In this document: positions 8,880-17,173 of the stretch, piece by piece
How the letters are laid out: every line of letters starts with the position of its first letter
Numbering within the stretch: position 1 is the first letter of the stretch
Source: Diaminobutyricibacter sp049994905
GTDB taxonomy: Bacteria; Actinomycetota; Actinomycetes; Actinomycetales; Microbacteriaceae
Length of the DNA stretch: 64,000 nt
Direction of reading: 5' to 3'
Assembly: GCF_049994905.1 (NCBI RefSeq)
Contig: NZ_CP188258.1
Span: 3,534,001-3,598,000, forward strand
Position numbers and translations under genes: made by a program
The notes under the pieces: generated by a model
Database searches by the model: none
Told to the model about the DNA's origin: nothing
Seen by the model: only the letters and a program-made list of their open reading frames with translations

Positions 8880-9284
8880 TCAAAACTCGTCGTTCCTCAG
8901 AGCCACGTCGTCGAGCTCACGCCGCAGATACTTCGGAGCCTGCACACGCCAGGCGTCCATCACGAGCTCGGCGAGGTGGTCCTCGTCGATGCCGGCCATG
9001 CGGAACGCGACCTTCGGCTCGCCCCAGGTGGTCGTGGTTCGCAGGAACACGGTGGGCGCCATTTCGAGAAGGGCGAGCGCGTCCAGGCGGTCGGCGACCT
9101 TCACCCCGACGACGAGCTCGGCTGCAATAATCTCGCGTATGTCTGCGGGGATGCTCGGCCAAGGATGGCACTCCCACGCATACAGCTTGCCGCGGACGAA
9201 CCAGGCGGCACCACCCGTCGTCGCGCGCTCCTCGCTCCCGGGCAACCCAACAGCGGTCCGGCGCAGGTCGTCTAGGGTGGCCAC
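8880..9284 (-). CDS. MmcQ/YjbR-family DNA-binding protein
   Basis: This 134-residue protein begins MATLDDLRRTAVGLPGSEE and continues with AWFVRGKLYAWE, the standard opening of YjbR/MmcQ proteins. These are small CyaY-like-fold proteins thought to bind DNA. The C-terminal block MAGIDEDHLAELVMDAWRVQAPK is also typical. It is monocistronic, and nothing nearby suggests a specific target. Confidence 0.85.
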   Translation of the reverse strand: MATLDDLRRTAVGLPGSEERATTGGAAWFVRGKLYAWECHPWPSIPADIREIIAAELVVGVKVADRLDALALLEMAPTVFLRTTTTWGEPKVAFRMAGIDEDHLAELVMDAWRVQAPKYLRRELDDVALRNDEF

Positions 9285-9372
9285 GACGTGAGCCTATGCC
9301 GCACTACCGACAGGAAGACAACGAGGGGGTCCGTCTGTGGGCGTATCTCGAGCCTGAGAGGATGATGGACCC

Positions 9373-9810
9373 ATGCCCGCTGCTCACCGTCCCGGCCTTC
9401 GGGTCGGCCCCGGACTCACGATCCCCGAGTCCGAGTTGTCCTGGCGGTTCTCCCGGTCATCCGGCCCAGGCGGCCAAGGTGTGAACACTGCCGACTCCCG
9501 GGCGGAACTCGTGTGGGATGTGGCAGGCTCCGCCGTTCTCTCGCCGTTCCAGCGGGAGCGCCTCCTCGAGCGTCTGAGCAGTCGCCTCGTCGACGGAATG
9601 CTGACGATCGCGGCATCCGAGCACCGGGCGCAATTGCGCAACAGGGAAGCTGCGCGCGTTCGGCTGGCCGACATCGTGGCCGACGCCCTCCGGCCTCCAG
9701 CACCGTCGCGCAGACCGACGAGGCCGAGTCGCGGTGCCAAGCAACGACGTTTGGACGCGAAGAAGCGGCGTACCGACGTCAAGCGACTGCGCCGCCCTCC
9801 TCACGACTGA
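9373..9810 (+). CDS. arfB: ArfB/YaeJ-type peptidyl-tRNA hydrolase
   Basis: This 145-residue protein carries RSSGPGGQGVN (GGQ near residue 34), the catalytic loop of class I release factors, and ends in a very basic tail (SRGAKQRRLDAKKRRTDVKRLRR). Stand-alone GGQ proteins with such tails are ArfB-type rescue factors: the tail enters the empty mRNA channel and GGQ hydrolyses peptidyl-tRNA on stalled ribosomes. The length is right for ArfB (about 140) and too short for RF1/RF2. Confidence 0.85.
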   Translation: MPAAHRPGLRVGPGLTIPESELSWRFSRSSGPGGQGVNTADSRAELVWDVAGSAVLSPFQRERLLERLSSRLVDGMLTIAASEHRAQLRNREAARVRLADIVADALRPPAPSRRPTRPSRGAKQRRLDAKKRRTDVKRLRRPPHD

Positions 9811-9994
9811 CCACGGAAAAAGAGAAGGATCTCTCCGTCGGCCGGTGGAATCGTCGCGCGTGACCCCACATGGGGCGGCACCACTTCTAGGTATTTTGCA
9901 GCTTCGTCCGACGCTGGATACTGGTGTGATCCAACGTAGTCACATGAGAAGACGCCAACCGCGCCGCACCCGAGCCGCCGAAAGCTGAACCGAA

Positions 9995-10150
9995 ATGCCG
10001 ACCACCGACACCATCACCGCCGACCTGAACCTCGCCGTCGCCGAAGACCTCTGCGGCTTCTTCGCCTCACCTCACCCGCACCTGTGGGAGTACACGAACG
10101 GGCATCTGGTGTGTGCGTACTGCGACTTCAAGCAGTCGCTCTCGTCGTAA
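9995..10150 (+). CDS. 51-residue protein with HxH and CxxC motifs
   Basis: An ATG at 9995 opens a 51-codon frame ending at TAA 10148-10150. The C-terminal half contains SPHPHLWEYTNGHLVCAYC: H-x-H and C-x2-C spaced like a small zinc ribbon. It sits in an otherwise unexplained gap between arfB and a membrane-protein gene. No Shine-Dalgarno is obvious. I do not recognise a family, but the metal-ligand spacing argues against chance. Confidence 0.5.
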   Translation: MPTTDTITADLNLAVAEDLCGFFASPHPHLWEYTNGHLVCAYCDFKQSLSS

Positions 10151-10173
10151 CCGGGCGCAGTGGGTCTGGACGG

Positions 10174-10647
10174 TCAACGGGACGGCAGTTCCTTGCCCTT
10201 GGCCGCCGCAACTGCGGCGGCGACAGCCCGGAAGTACCGGGTCGACGGGCGCACCCAGAGCAGAACGACCGCTGCCACCACCATCGCCACGAGCACGATG
10301 TCGAGCGGGTCAAACGCCCTGAAGAGGCTCAGCGCGCTGATGAAAGCGATGAGGGTCAGGAGCGCACGAGCGAACTTCGCGCCGCGACGCGCAGCGAAGG
10401 CGAGCAACGCCCGAATCCCGATCGGGACCAGTCCGCCGATGAGGTAGGTCGAGTCCGCGACAAGTCCGCGTCTGGAGAGGACGATCAACACGTCGGCCTC
10501 ACTCGCAAGCGCGATCGCGCAGGTCGCGAGCAGCATCCAGAATGCTAGCGTCACGGTTCGCGGTACAGGCGGCCGTTTGACCACAATTCCCGGCAACTGG
10601 GTTGCCGGCACCATCGGCTTGAATTCGGGAAGACGTTCAGTCGGCAT
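10174..10647 (-). CDS. Hypothetical integral membrane protein
   Basis: This 157-residue protein has a polar N-terminus of about 30 residues. It then has four hydrophobic segments (TLAFWMLLATCAIALA, STYLIGGLVPIGIRALLAF, ALLTLIAFISALSLF, IVLVAMVVAAVVLLWV) and a short basic tail. It resembles unnamed actinobacterial membrane proteins. No catalytic motif is seen and there is no operon partner. Confidence 0.65.
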   Translation of the reverse strand: MPTERLPEFKPMVPATQLPGIVVKRPPVPRTVTLAFWMLLATCAIALASEADVLIVLSRRGLVADSTYLIGGLVPIGIRALLAFAARRGAKFARALLTLIAFISALSLFRAFDPLDIVLVAMVVAAVVLLWVRPSTRYFRAVAAAVAAAKGKELPSR

Positions 10648-10827
10648 GGGCGAACACTATCGGCCGGAGTATCTGGCCTCGAGGTAGGACACGACAGGAC
10701 TCGCGCTGTGAAGCGGTTGAACGTCATCCATTAGTTCGCTCTGACGTGCACTTGTTTGTTGAACGTTCACATCGAGAAGCCGCACTGGCCGGCAGCGGTG
10801 TAACCCGCCATTCATCGACTGTTTGGT

Positions 10828-10847
10828 TGACCCCCTTGCGGGGGTCA
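10828..10847 (+). promoter_or_regulatory. Leader hairpin upstream of the phosphoesterase gene
   Basis: TGACCCCC-TTGC-GGGGGTCA forms a perfect 8-bp stem with a 4-nt loop, 80 nt before the ATG at 10928. There is no U-run, so it is a leader structure or operator rather than a simple terminator. The motif GTTGAACGT occurs twice further upstream (10716-10724 and 10758-10766). Apart from these repeats, the region 10648-10927 shows nothing recognisable. Confidence 0.4.
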
Positions 10848-10927
10848 CGCCAGTGTCTTGTCTTGGGCCTCCACGCGGAGGCTGCAATTACCGGTCTCAG
10901 CAACACGAACCCTGGAAAGGTACGTCG

Positions 10928-13801
10928 ATGCACAACGAATCACCTCAGCGCAAGCCATCTGGCCTGCGCCGACTTTCATCGCTCGTCAAAGGACACCGCG
11001 TCCTCGCGATAACCGCAGGAGGCTGTGCCCTTGCTCTGCTGGGTGGCGGCATCGCCACTGCGTCGACGATTGCGATCGGCGATCAGCAGGTCGGAACCCA
11101 ATACAGCGGCGGTCTGCAGGTCTCCTCCGGTCAGATGATCAAGCCCATCGGCGACCGGGTGATGACGCCGTTCGGCAAGCTCATGGGGTCGGTCGTCAGC
11201 CCCGACGGCCGCTACCTCGTCGGAACCAGCACCGACCGCTCGGTCGACCTGCAGATCTTCGACCTCAAGACCTACAAGCCGGTCGCGGCGGCTGGCACTC
11301 TCGCGGCCGCGTCGTTCGCGACCGCAGCGACCAACGCCGGCTACGGGAACATGGCCTACCTCAAGATCTCCGACGGAACCGTCGGCCAGGAGGGCCCGGT
11401 ATTCTCCCCCGACGGCAAGTTCCTCTTCACCCCGGTCGCGACTGGCATCGTCCGGTACCCGTTCAACGCGGACGGCTCCCTCGGAGCCGGCACCAAGATC
11501 AGCATCCCGACCGTGGGCGGCCTTGAGGCGTTGACCGCGGGCATGGCGTTCTCCGCAGACGGCTCGACGCTCTACGCCGCCGTCAACGGCCAGAACACCG
11601 TAGTCGCGGTCGACCCGGCCACGGGCGCGATCAAGCAGAGCTTCGGCGTCGGCATCGCTCCGCGCCAGCTGAAGTTCGTCGGCAACACGCTCTACGTCTC
11701 CAACGAGGGCGGCCGCCAGGCCGTTGCGGGCGACACGACGATGGGCTCCTACGGCACCCAGGTGCCGGCCAACACCACGCTGGGCACGTCGACAACGGGA
11801 ACGGTCAGTGTCATCGACACTGCGAACCCCTCGACCCCGGTCTCGTCGATTCCCGTCCAGCTCCACCCGACGGCGATGTACCTGGACGGCACCACGCTGT
11901 ATGTGGCGAACACGAACAGCGACACTGTTTCGGTCATCGACACGAAGACGGGCGCAGTCGTGCAGACCTTCGTGACCCAGCCGTGGGCTTCGTCGAAGAC
12001 CGGATACCAGCCGACCGCGATCACGATGCAGGGCGACCACCTGCTGGTTTCCCTCGGCAACGCCAACGCGATCGCGGTGTACAAGGTCGACAGGAAGGAC
12101 CCGCGCGACCCGGCCAGCTACATCGGCCTTCTGCCCACGGACTACTTCCCGGAGAACGTCGCCGCGGTGAACGGCCAGATCGTGGTCACGAACACGCGCG
12201 GAATCGACGCCCGCGGTCCGGCGCTGACCTTCAACAAGGGGCAGGGCACCACCGCAGCCACAGGTCACGGCACCCACGCGACCACCGCTTCGCTCACCCG
12301 GTTCACCCTGCCGAGCGACAAAGAGATCCAGAAGTACACCGCGCAGGTATTCGTCCAGAACGGCTGGGACGGTAGCTCGGCCAAGCAGGCCCAGGGCGAG
12401 GACCAGGCGGTCGTGGCCCTCCCGAAGCGCATCGGGGATCCGTCCGCCATCAAGCACGTGTTCCTCCTGGTCAAGGAGAACCGCAGCTACGACCAGCTCT
12501 ACGGCGACATGAAGCAAGGCAACGGCGACCCGTCGCTCGCCCAGTTCGGGGCGAAGGTCACGCCGAACCAGCACGCGCTTGCGACCCAGTTCGGACTGTA
12601 CGACAACATCTACGACATCGGGACGAACTCGGCCGAGGGCCACAACTGGCTCATGCAGGGCGACAACCCGGCGTACACCCAGATCAGTGCCGGCGAGTAC
12701 ACGCGCTCGTACGACACGGAGGAGGACGTGCTGGGCCACCAGCGCTCCGGCTTCCTCTGGAACGCGATCCAGTCCGCCGGCAAGAGCGCGAAGAACTTCG
12801 GTGAGTTCGAGTACGGAGAGGGCAAGCCGGCCGGGGCGACCTGGCAGCAGTACTACTGCACGGCGAAGGGCGTCATGGCGGGCGATGACCCGACCCAGTT
12901 GTTCTCCCCGTCGCTCCAGCTGCACGCCAGCTCGGCCATCCCGTCGCTCAACGCGATCACGGACCCGAACGCCGCGCCGTTCGACCTCGCGGTGCCGGAC
13001 ATCTACCGCTACGAAACCTGGAAGCAGGACTTCGAGAAGAACGGTCCTGCCAACCTGAACATGGTCTGGCTGTCGAGCGACCACACGGGCGGCACCGCCG
13101 ACCCTGAGGCACAGGTCGCCGACAACGACCTCGCAGTCGGCAAGATCGTCGATGAGATCTCGCACTCCCCGTACTGGAAGGACTCGGCGATCTTCGTCGC
13201 CGAAGACGACACCCAGGACGGTGCCGATCACGTCGACGGTCACCGCGCTCCGGTCCAGGTGATCAGCCCTTACGCGGTGCATGGCAAGACGGTGAACACG
13301 TTCTACTCGCAGATCAGCCTGGTCCGCACTATCGAGCAGATCCTCGGCGCCCAGCCGCTGAACCAAAAGCTCGCCGCGGCGACGCCGATGACCGACGCGT
13401 TCACCAACAAAGCCGACCTGACGCCGTACAACGCGGTGCTCAACCAAGTGCCGCTGACGGAGGGGGTGGTGACCGCGCCCGCCTGTGGCTACGACACCCT
13501 CGGCGCGACCGGCGCCGCGGCGCAGGCGGTCAACGCCGCCGCCGCCAAGGCCGCCGCAGTCCCGGCGTCCGAACAGACCGTCGCCGCACAGTGGCAGAAA
13601 TGGGCGGAGAAGCAGCATTTCACCGGAACCGCCAAGCAGTCCGCTGTGCCCGACTATGACAACCCGGACCTGATGAACCGCTGGACCTGGTACCAGACCA
13701 AGCACTGGACGACCCCGTACCCGGGCGACGCCAAGATCTACGGGCCTGACAACGTCCCCGGCATCCCGGCAGGATCAACCGATCACAACGATGCAGGCTG
13801 A
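10928..13801 (+). CDS. Secreted YVTN beta-propeller / phosphoesterase fusion protein
   Basis: From ATG 10928 (GGAAAGG 7 nt before) the protein is 957 residues. A signal segment or anchor (VLAITAGGCALALLGGGIATAST) follows a basic N-terminus. Residues of about 70-470 form a YVTN-type beta-propeller with repeats such as PDGRYLVGTSTDRSVDLQIFD and GTVSVIDTANPSTPV. From about residue 510 comes a phosphoesterase (phospholipase C/acid-phosphatase superfamily) domain: IKHVFLLVKENRSYDQLYGD, GTNSAEGHNWLMQGDNPAY, WLSSDHTGG and FVAEDDTQDGADHVDGHRAP, supplying the Glu/Asn/His/Asp metal ligands. Such fusions are extracellular phosphomonoesterases or phospholipases, probably for phosphorus scavenging; the substrate is inferred only. 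A strong hairpin follows. Confidence 0.85.
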   Translation: MHNESPQRKPSGLRRLSSLVKGHRVLAITAGGCALALLGGGIATASTIAIGDQQVGTQYSGGLQVSSGQMIKPIGDRVMTPFGKLMGSVVSPDGRYLVGTSTDRSVDLQIFDLKTYKPVAAAGTLAAASFATAATNAGYGNMAYLKISDGTVGQEGPVFSPDGKFLFTPVATGIVRYPFNADGSLGAGTKISIPTVGGLEALTAGMAFSADGSTLYAAVNGQNTVVAVDPATGAIKQSFGVGIAPRQLKFVGNTLYVSNEGGRQAVAGDTTMGSYGTQVPANTTLGTSTTGTVSVIDTANPSTPVSSIPVQLHPTAMYLDGTTLYVANTNSDTVSVIDTKTGAVVQTFVTQPWASSKTGYQPTAITMQGDHLLVSLGNANAIAVYKVDRKDPRDPASYIGLLPTDYFPENVAAVNGQIVVTNTRGIDARGPALTFNKGQGTTAATGHGTHATTASLTRFTLPSDKEIQKYTAQVFVQNGWDGSSAKQAQGEDQAVVALPKRIGDPSAIKHVFLLVKENRSYDQLYGDMKQGNGDPSLAQFGAKVTPNQHALATQFGLYDNIYDIGTNSAEGHNWLMQGDNPAYTQISAGEYTRSYDTEEDVLGHQRSGFLWNAIQSAGKSAKNFGEFEYGEGKPAGATWQQYYCTAKGVMAGDDPTQLFSPSLQLHASSAIPSLNAITDPNAAPFDLAVPDIYRYETWKQDFEKNGPANLNMVWLSSDHTGGTADPEAQVADNDLAVGKIVDEISHSPYWKDSAIFVAEDDTQDGADHVDGHRAPVQVISPYAVHGKTVNTFYSQISLVRTIEQILGAQPLNQKLAAATPMTDAFTNKADLTPYNAVLNQVPLTEGVVTAPACGYDTLGATGAAAQAVNAAAAKAAAVPASEQTVAAQWQKWAEKQHFTGTAKQSAVPDYDNPDLMNRWTWYQTKHWTTPYPGDAKIYGPDNVPGIPAGSTDHNDAG

Positions 13802-13844
13802 TCACCCCGATCACCCGCATATCGATCATTGATCGGTTGCTCCC

Positions 13845-13877
13845 GAATGGCCCGGCGAAACATCTGCCGGGCCATTC
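13845..13877. terminator. Bidirectional terminator hairpin
   Basis: GAATGGCCCGGC (13845-13856) and GCCGGGCCATTC (13866-13877) form a perfect 12-bp stem with a 9-nt loop, placed between the converging phosphoesterase gene and the GH43 remnant. No long U-run follows on either strand, as is common in high-GC actinobacteria. Confidence 0.7.
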
Positions 13878-13911
13878 GCGTGCCTCGACGCACACCTCGC
13901 CGGGGGAGATG

Positions 13912-14590
13912 TCAGAACGGCAGCACGATCTGCGGCGGCCCGGGCTCCAGCTCGTCCCACGCGACCTCGTCGAAGATCGCCTCGGCGTCATCCACCGGTC
14001 CCTCGCAGAGGAGCGCGAACTGCGCGGCGACGAACCACTCGGCCGCTTCGGCGGAGAGCAGCCGTGCCGAACCTGTGGCAAGGTGGCGGCGCACCCCGTC
14101 CGCAACAACGGAGAATGTGTACTCGGATGGTCGCGCCTCGAGTTCGAACGCCACCGGCCCGTTTCCGGAAAGCGACATCACATCCTCGACCACGAGGTCG
14201 TCGGCCTGCCTGCGGACGCGGACGGATTGTGCGGGGCCGGCTCGAACGGCCCCAGGGCGTGCGACTGCGGCCGATCGTCTGCTGGTGGCCCTTCCAGCTG
14301 CTTCCCTCGGCTGCGGAAAGGTAATACCAGTCGTCGCGACGGTAGAGGTGAGGTCCCTCGATGTCGTTCGTGACGAACCCGCGATGGTTCTCCGTGATCG
14401 CCCGGAGTGGGCCGAGTTCACCCGTCTCGATGTCCAGCTCGGCCTGCACGATGGCACCGAGGTTGCCGTCGGGGCGCCCGAATTAGAGACTGCGTCGGGT
14501 GTAGTACCAGGTTCCGTCGTCATCCCTGAAGAGGGACGGGTCGAAGCCGTCCGTGTCGAGCTTGATCCCACCGCTCTCTCGATCGGAGCC
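13912..14590 (-). pseudogene. Degraded GH43 beta-xylosidase
   Basis: On the minus strand the region reads KLDTDGFDPSLFRDDDGTWYYT, then an in-frame TAA, then FGRPDGNLGAIVQAELDIETGELGPL...NDIEGPHLYRRDDWYYLSAAEG. Both are blocks of the five-blade propeller of GH43 beta-xylosidases (DPSLFFDDDG, EGPHLYKR, YYLLIAEGG). In another frame the C-terminal beta-sandwich follows (RRQADDLVVEDV... to WDELEPGPPQIVLPF). The start, roughly half the propeller and the linker are missing, so this cannot make an active enzyme. It lies near an intact GH43/GH3 locus and is probably the wreck of a formerly larger hemicellulose cluster. Confidence 0.8.
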
Positions 14591-14601
14591 CGCGTCCGAA
14601 C

Positions 14602-15129
14602 CTATTTGGCTGCGTCCTCGACTTCCTTGTCCAGCGTCTCGTCGTCAACAGCGAGGTCTTTCCTGGTCACGCTCGAAGCGTTCGTCAACTGCTTCTCGAC
14701 CTCGTCGGCGTCGGCCGGGGTGGCGACGATGACGATCCCAGCGCTTCCCGCGCTGAGAGTCTCGGCGATCTTCTTGAGGTCCTCCGCGGACGACTTGTTC
14801 CGCAGGTGCCCAGCGATCGCGCCGATCCCGCCACCGGCCGCCCCACCAGCCAGAAGAGCACCGCCGATTGCGACCGCCGGGAAGAGGGCGACAACGAGGC
14901 CACCAGCCAGACCGATTGCGACGCCTTTCCTGCCACCATGGTGTTTGGCTCCGTCAGCGCGCTCGGGAATTGAGACCTTGCCTTCCTGGTCGCGCACGAC
15001 GACTGCGGCGTCAAATCCCTCGTGCTTTCCGGTGCCTTTGTACTGCTCACGAACCCGATCGAACTCCGCCACTGCATCGTCTTCGCTCGCGTACTGCGCA
15101 GCAATCGCCACATACGTCTGATCAGCCAT
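14602..15129 (-). CDS. DUF1269-like membrane-associated protein
   Basis: This 175-residue protein starts at ATG 15129 (MADQTYVAIAAQY), chosen because GGAGTGG precedes it by 6 nt; an upstream ATG lacks a site. An alpha/beta N-terminal part (YASEDDAVAEFDRVREQY, FDAAVVVRDQEGK) is followed by a glycine/alanine-rich hydrophobic hairpin (GVAIGLAGGLVVALFPAVAIGGALLAGG) and a second alpha/beta unit with AGSAGIVIVATPADADEVEK. This layout matches DUF1269-type proteins, which are often in stress loci. The function is unknown. Confidence 0.7.
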   Translation of the reverse strand: MADQTYVAIAAQYASEDDAVAEFDRVREQYKGTGKHEGFDAAVVVRDQEGKVSIPERADGAKHHGGRKGVAIGLAGGLVVALFPAVAIGGALLAGGAAGGGIGAIAGHLRNKSSAEDLKKIAETLSAGSAGIVIVATPADADEVEKQLTNASSVTRKDLAVDDETLDKEVEDAAK

Positions 15130-15544
15130 TTCACCACTCCTGTCTTCGTCAGCCCGCACGGATTGCCGGCCGCGATCCTCCGCCACATAAGCGCAGCGCC
15201 ACGGCCACCCTGAAACACGGTGGCCGGCCTCACATCATCCTTGCGGGATGATTTGGCACAGTCGACGGCACCAGGTCAACGGAGCGGTATCGGCTTCGTC
15301 GGCGTGCCCTTCTACTCCGCTCGTGGCCGTAGATTCACGTCCTGCGAATCCACACCAGAATGCGGGTATCTGGCGTCTGCTCGCGGAAGTAAGCAAGGGC
15401 GCGCGCCGGGGAGGCTGTTTCGGTTTCGAGGGCTGGCGCCGGTCGACGAGGTGATCCGTCGCAAAGGCGCGGATCTCTTCACCGCCCGGTTCGCCGTGGG
15501 CAAGCCTCGCCGCGATTCTGACGCAAGGCAGGAACCGACAAGAC
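15130..15544. other. Intergenic region with no recognised gene
   Basis: Between the DUF1269-like gene and the TetR gene there is about 415 nt in which I see no convincing coding frame. The open frames present have no starts with ribosome sites and no recognisable motifs. It may carry the promoters of both flanking genes or a small RNA. Confidence 0.5.
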
Positions 15545-15568
15545 TTTAGTCACTATGAAATTTTAGTC
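15545..15568 (+). promoter_or_regulatory. Direct TTTAGTC repeats before the TetR gene
   Basis: TTTAGTC occurs at 15545-15551 and again at 15562-15568, 17 nt apart start to start, 21-44 nt upstream of the TetR start. The region is AT-rich compared with its surroundings and is followed by TTAATCT, a possible -10. Such repeats are plausible autoregulatory operator half-sites. Confidence 0.35.
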
Positions 15569-15588
15569 GGTTAATCTACGCTGGGCTT

Positions 15589-16236
15589 GTGACTGCCGAA
15601 CTCAGCCTCCGTGTGCGCAAGAAGCAGAGGACTCGGCAGCTCATCCACGAGACCGCCCTCCGCCTCTTCTCAGAGCGGGGCTTCGATGAGGTCACCGTCG
15701 CGGAGGTCGCCCGGGCCGCTGAGGTCTCGGTGGTCACCGTGTTCAACTACTTTCCGACCAAGGAAGCCCTCTTCTTCTCGGGCCAAGCCCTCTTCGAGGA
15801 GCAGATCGTCGAGGCTGTCCGCCAACGTCAGCCGGGTGAGGCGGCTGTTAAGGCGGTGCGACGGCTGCTCCTTGACGGTTCGAGACTCTCGACCGACGCC
15901 GTTGCCGCCACCATCGCGAAAGCTGCCAGGCTCATCGGGGCCAGCCCGACCCTCCAGGTCGCCGAGCGTGAGGTCGTCAACCGGTACACCGAAGAACTCG
16001 CCGCCGTCCTGGCCTCCGAAACCGGCGCCGATCGCGACGACATCGAGAGCTGGGTCGTCGCCAACGCGCTGATGGGGCTGCATCGGGCGTTTGTGGCCCA
16101 TGTGCGCAGAAGGGCGACCGACGGCTGGCACGGCCCCCGTCTGGCAGCGGATGCGCGCCGAGTCGGGGAGCGGGCGTTCGCCCGTCTCGAGATCGGACTC
16201 GGCGCGTTCGCGCTCAAGGGTCGGGAGGATCGATGA
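15589..16236 (+). CDS. TetR/AcrR-family regulator
   Basis: This 215-residue protein has a TetR N-terminal HTH: TRQLIHETALRLFSERGFDEVTVAEVARAAEVSVVTVFNYFPTKEALFF, with the recognition helix around residues 38-48. The C-terminal ligand domain is unassigned. It starts at GTG 15589. It is followed 52 nt later by the CPBP protease gene on the same strand, which is its likely target. Confidence 0.85.
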   Translation: MTAELSLRVRKKQRTRQLIHETALRLFSERGFDEVTVAEVARAAEVSVVTVFNYFPTKEALFFSGQALFEEQIVEAVRQRQPGEAAVKAVRRLLLDGSRLSTDAVAATIAKAARLIGASPTLQVAEREVVNRYTEELAAVLASETGADRDDIESWVVANALMGLHRAFVAHVRRRATDGWHGPRLAADARRVGERAFARLEIGLGAFALKGREDR

Positions 16237-16288
16237 CGTATCTGCCTGGTCGCCGTGCCTTCGCGAAGCCTGTCGGTGAGGCAGCCTG

Positions 16289-17038
16289 ATGAGAGCGGAT
16301 TCGATGCGCCTTCGACGACCGGACGACACCACCCGCGTTTCCGGTCGCAGTGTCTTGGCCGTTCTCGGGCTGTGGGTCGGCAGCGCCGTGGTTCTCGCCA
16401 CCGCCGGTTGGTTCCTCACCAGCGCCATGACGGGCGTCGACTCCGAGACTCCGACGCTGGTTGCTGTCTTCCTCGTCTATCTCCTCCTGCCCGTGTCCGC
16501 ACTCATCGTCTACCGCTGGCAGGGCGTGCGCGACCGTCTCGCGGTCCGCCCTGCCGCCGGGCGCTGGTTCCGGACCGCCATTCTGGTCTGGCTGGTGATC
16601 CTTGCCGCCTGTGGGATCGTTTACTTCGCGCTCGGCTTCGCGAGCGGCAGCGCGATAGGAGCCTGGCTCGACGTCATTCGGGATGCCACCGACATGTCGC
16701 GCTTCGCAACAGCGACCCCCCTCGATTGGGCACTGATCGTGATCCGGGCACTCATCCTCGCCGGCGTCGCCGAAGAACTCCTCTTCCGCGGCATCCTCTA
16801 CGGCTGGCTGCGCGGATATCTGCCCGCCTGGGCCGTGATCCTGATCACCTCCGTCGCCTTCGCACTCGAGCACGGCTTCTACCCGATACTGCTTCCGCTG
16901 GGGCTGTTCTTCGGCCTCGGCCTGGGCTGGCTCCGTGAGAGGAGTGGATCGATCCTGCCCGGCCTGGTCGTCCACGTCCTGACCGACGCACTTTTCTTCA
17001 TCATCGCACTGGCCGCCGCAGCCGGCATGGGCACCTGA
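16289..17038 (+). CDS. CPBP-family intramembrane metalloprotease
   Basis: This 249-residue protein has about eight hydrophobic segments. It carries the CPBP (Abi/Rce1-like) signature: VAEELLFRGILYGWLRG (E162, E163), EHGFYPI (H195) and VVHVLTDALFF. The paired Glu and the His residues make the glutamic-type active site of these intramembrane endopeptidases. Actinobacterial members are tied to envelope processing or peptide immunity. It follows a TetR regulator in the same direction. Confidence 0.85.
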   Translation: MRADSMRLRRPDDTTRVSGRSVLAVLGLWVGSAVVLATAGWFLTSAMTGVDSETPTLVAVFLVYLLLPVSALIVYRWQGVRDRLAVRPAAGRWFRTAILVWLVILAACGIVYFALGFASGSAIGAWLDVIRDATDMSRFATATPLDWALIVIRALILAGVAEELLFRGILYGWLRGYLPAWAVILITSVAFALEHGFYPILLPLGLFFGLGLGWLRERSGSILPGLVVHVLTDALFFIIALAAAAGMGT

Positions 17039-17173
17039 CGACCGGTCGGTGAGGACCGGAGCCTGACCCACACGGACCTGCGGCGGCAGGCACACACGAA
17101 CTACTGTTGCGAACGCACAAGACCGGTTACGAAGGAGTTCGCCTCGTTGCCACGCGGTTCATGCAAGTCGCAT

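Noticed and set aside
10976..13705. A 909-codon open frame on the minus strand
   Set aside because: It is the antisense shadow of the propeller-phosphoesterase gene: Arg/Val-rich composition, no domains and no ribosome site, while the plus strand has clear motifs.
15220..15549. 109-codon frame upstream of the TetR gene
   Set aside because: No recognisable motif, no ribosome site and shadow-like composition; treated as intergenic.
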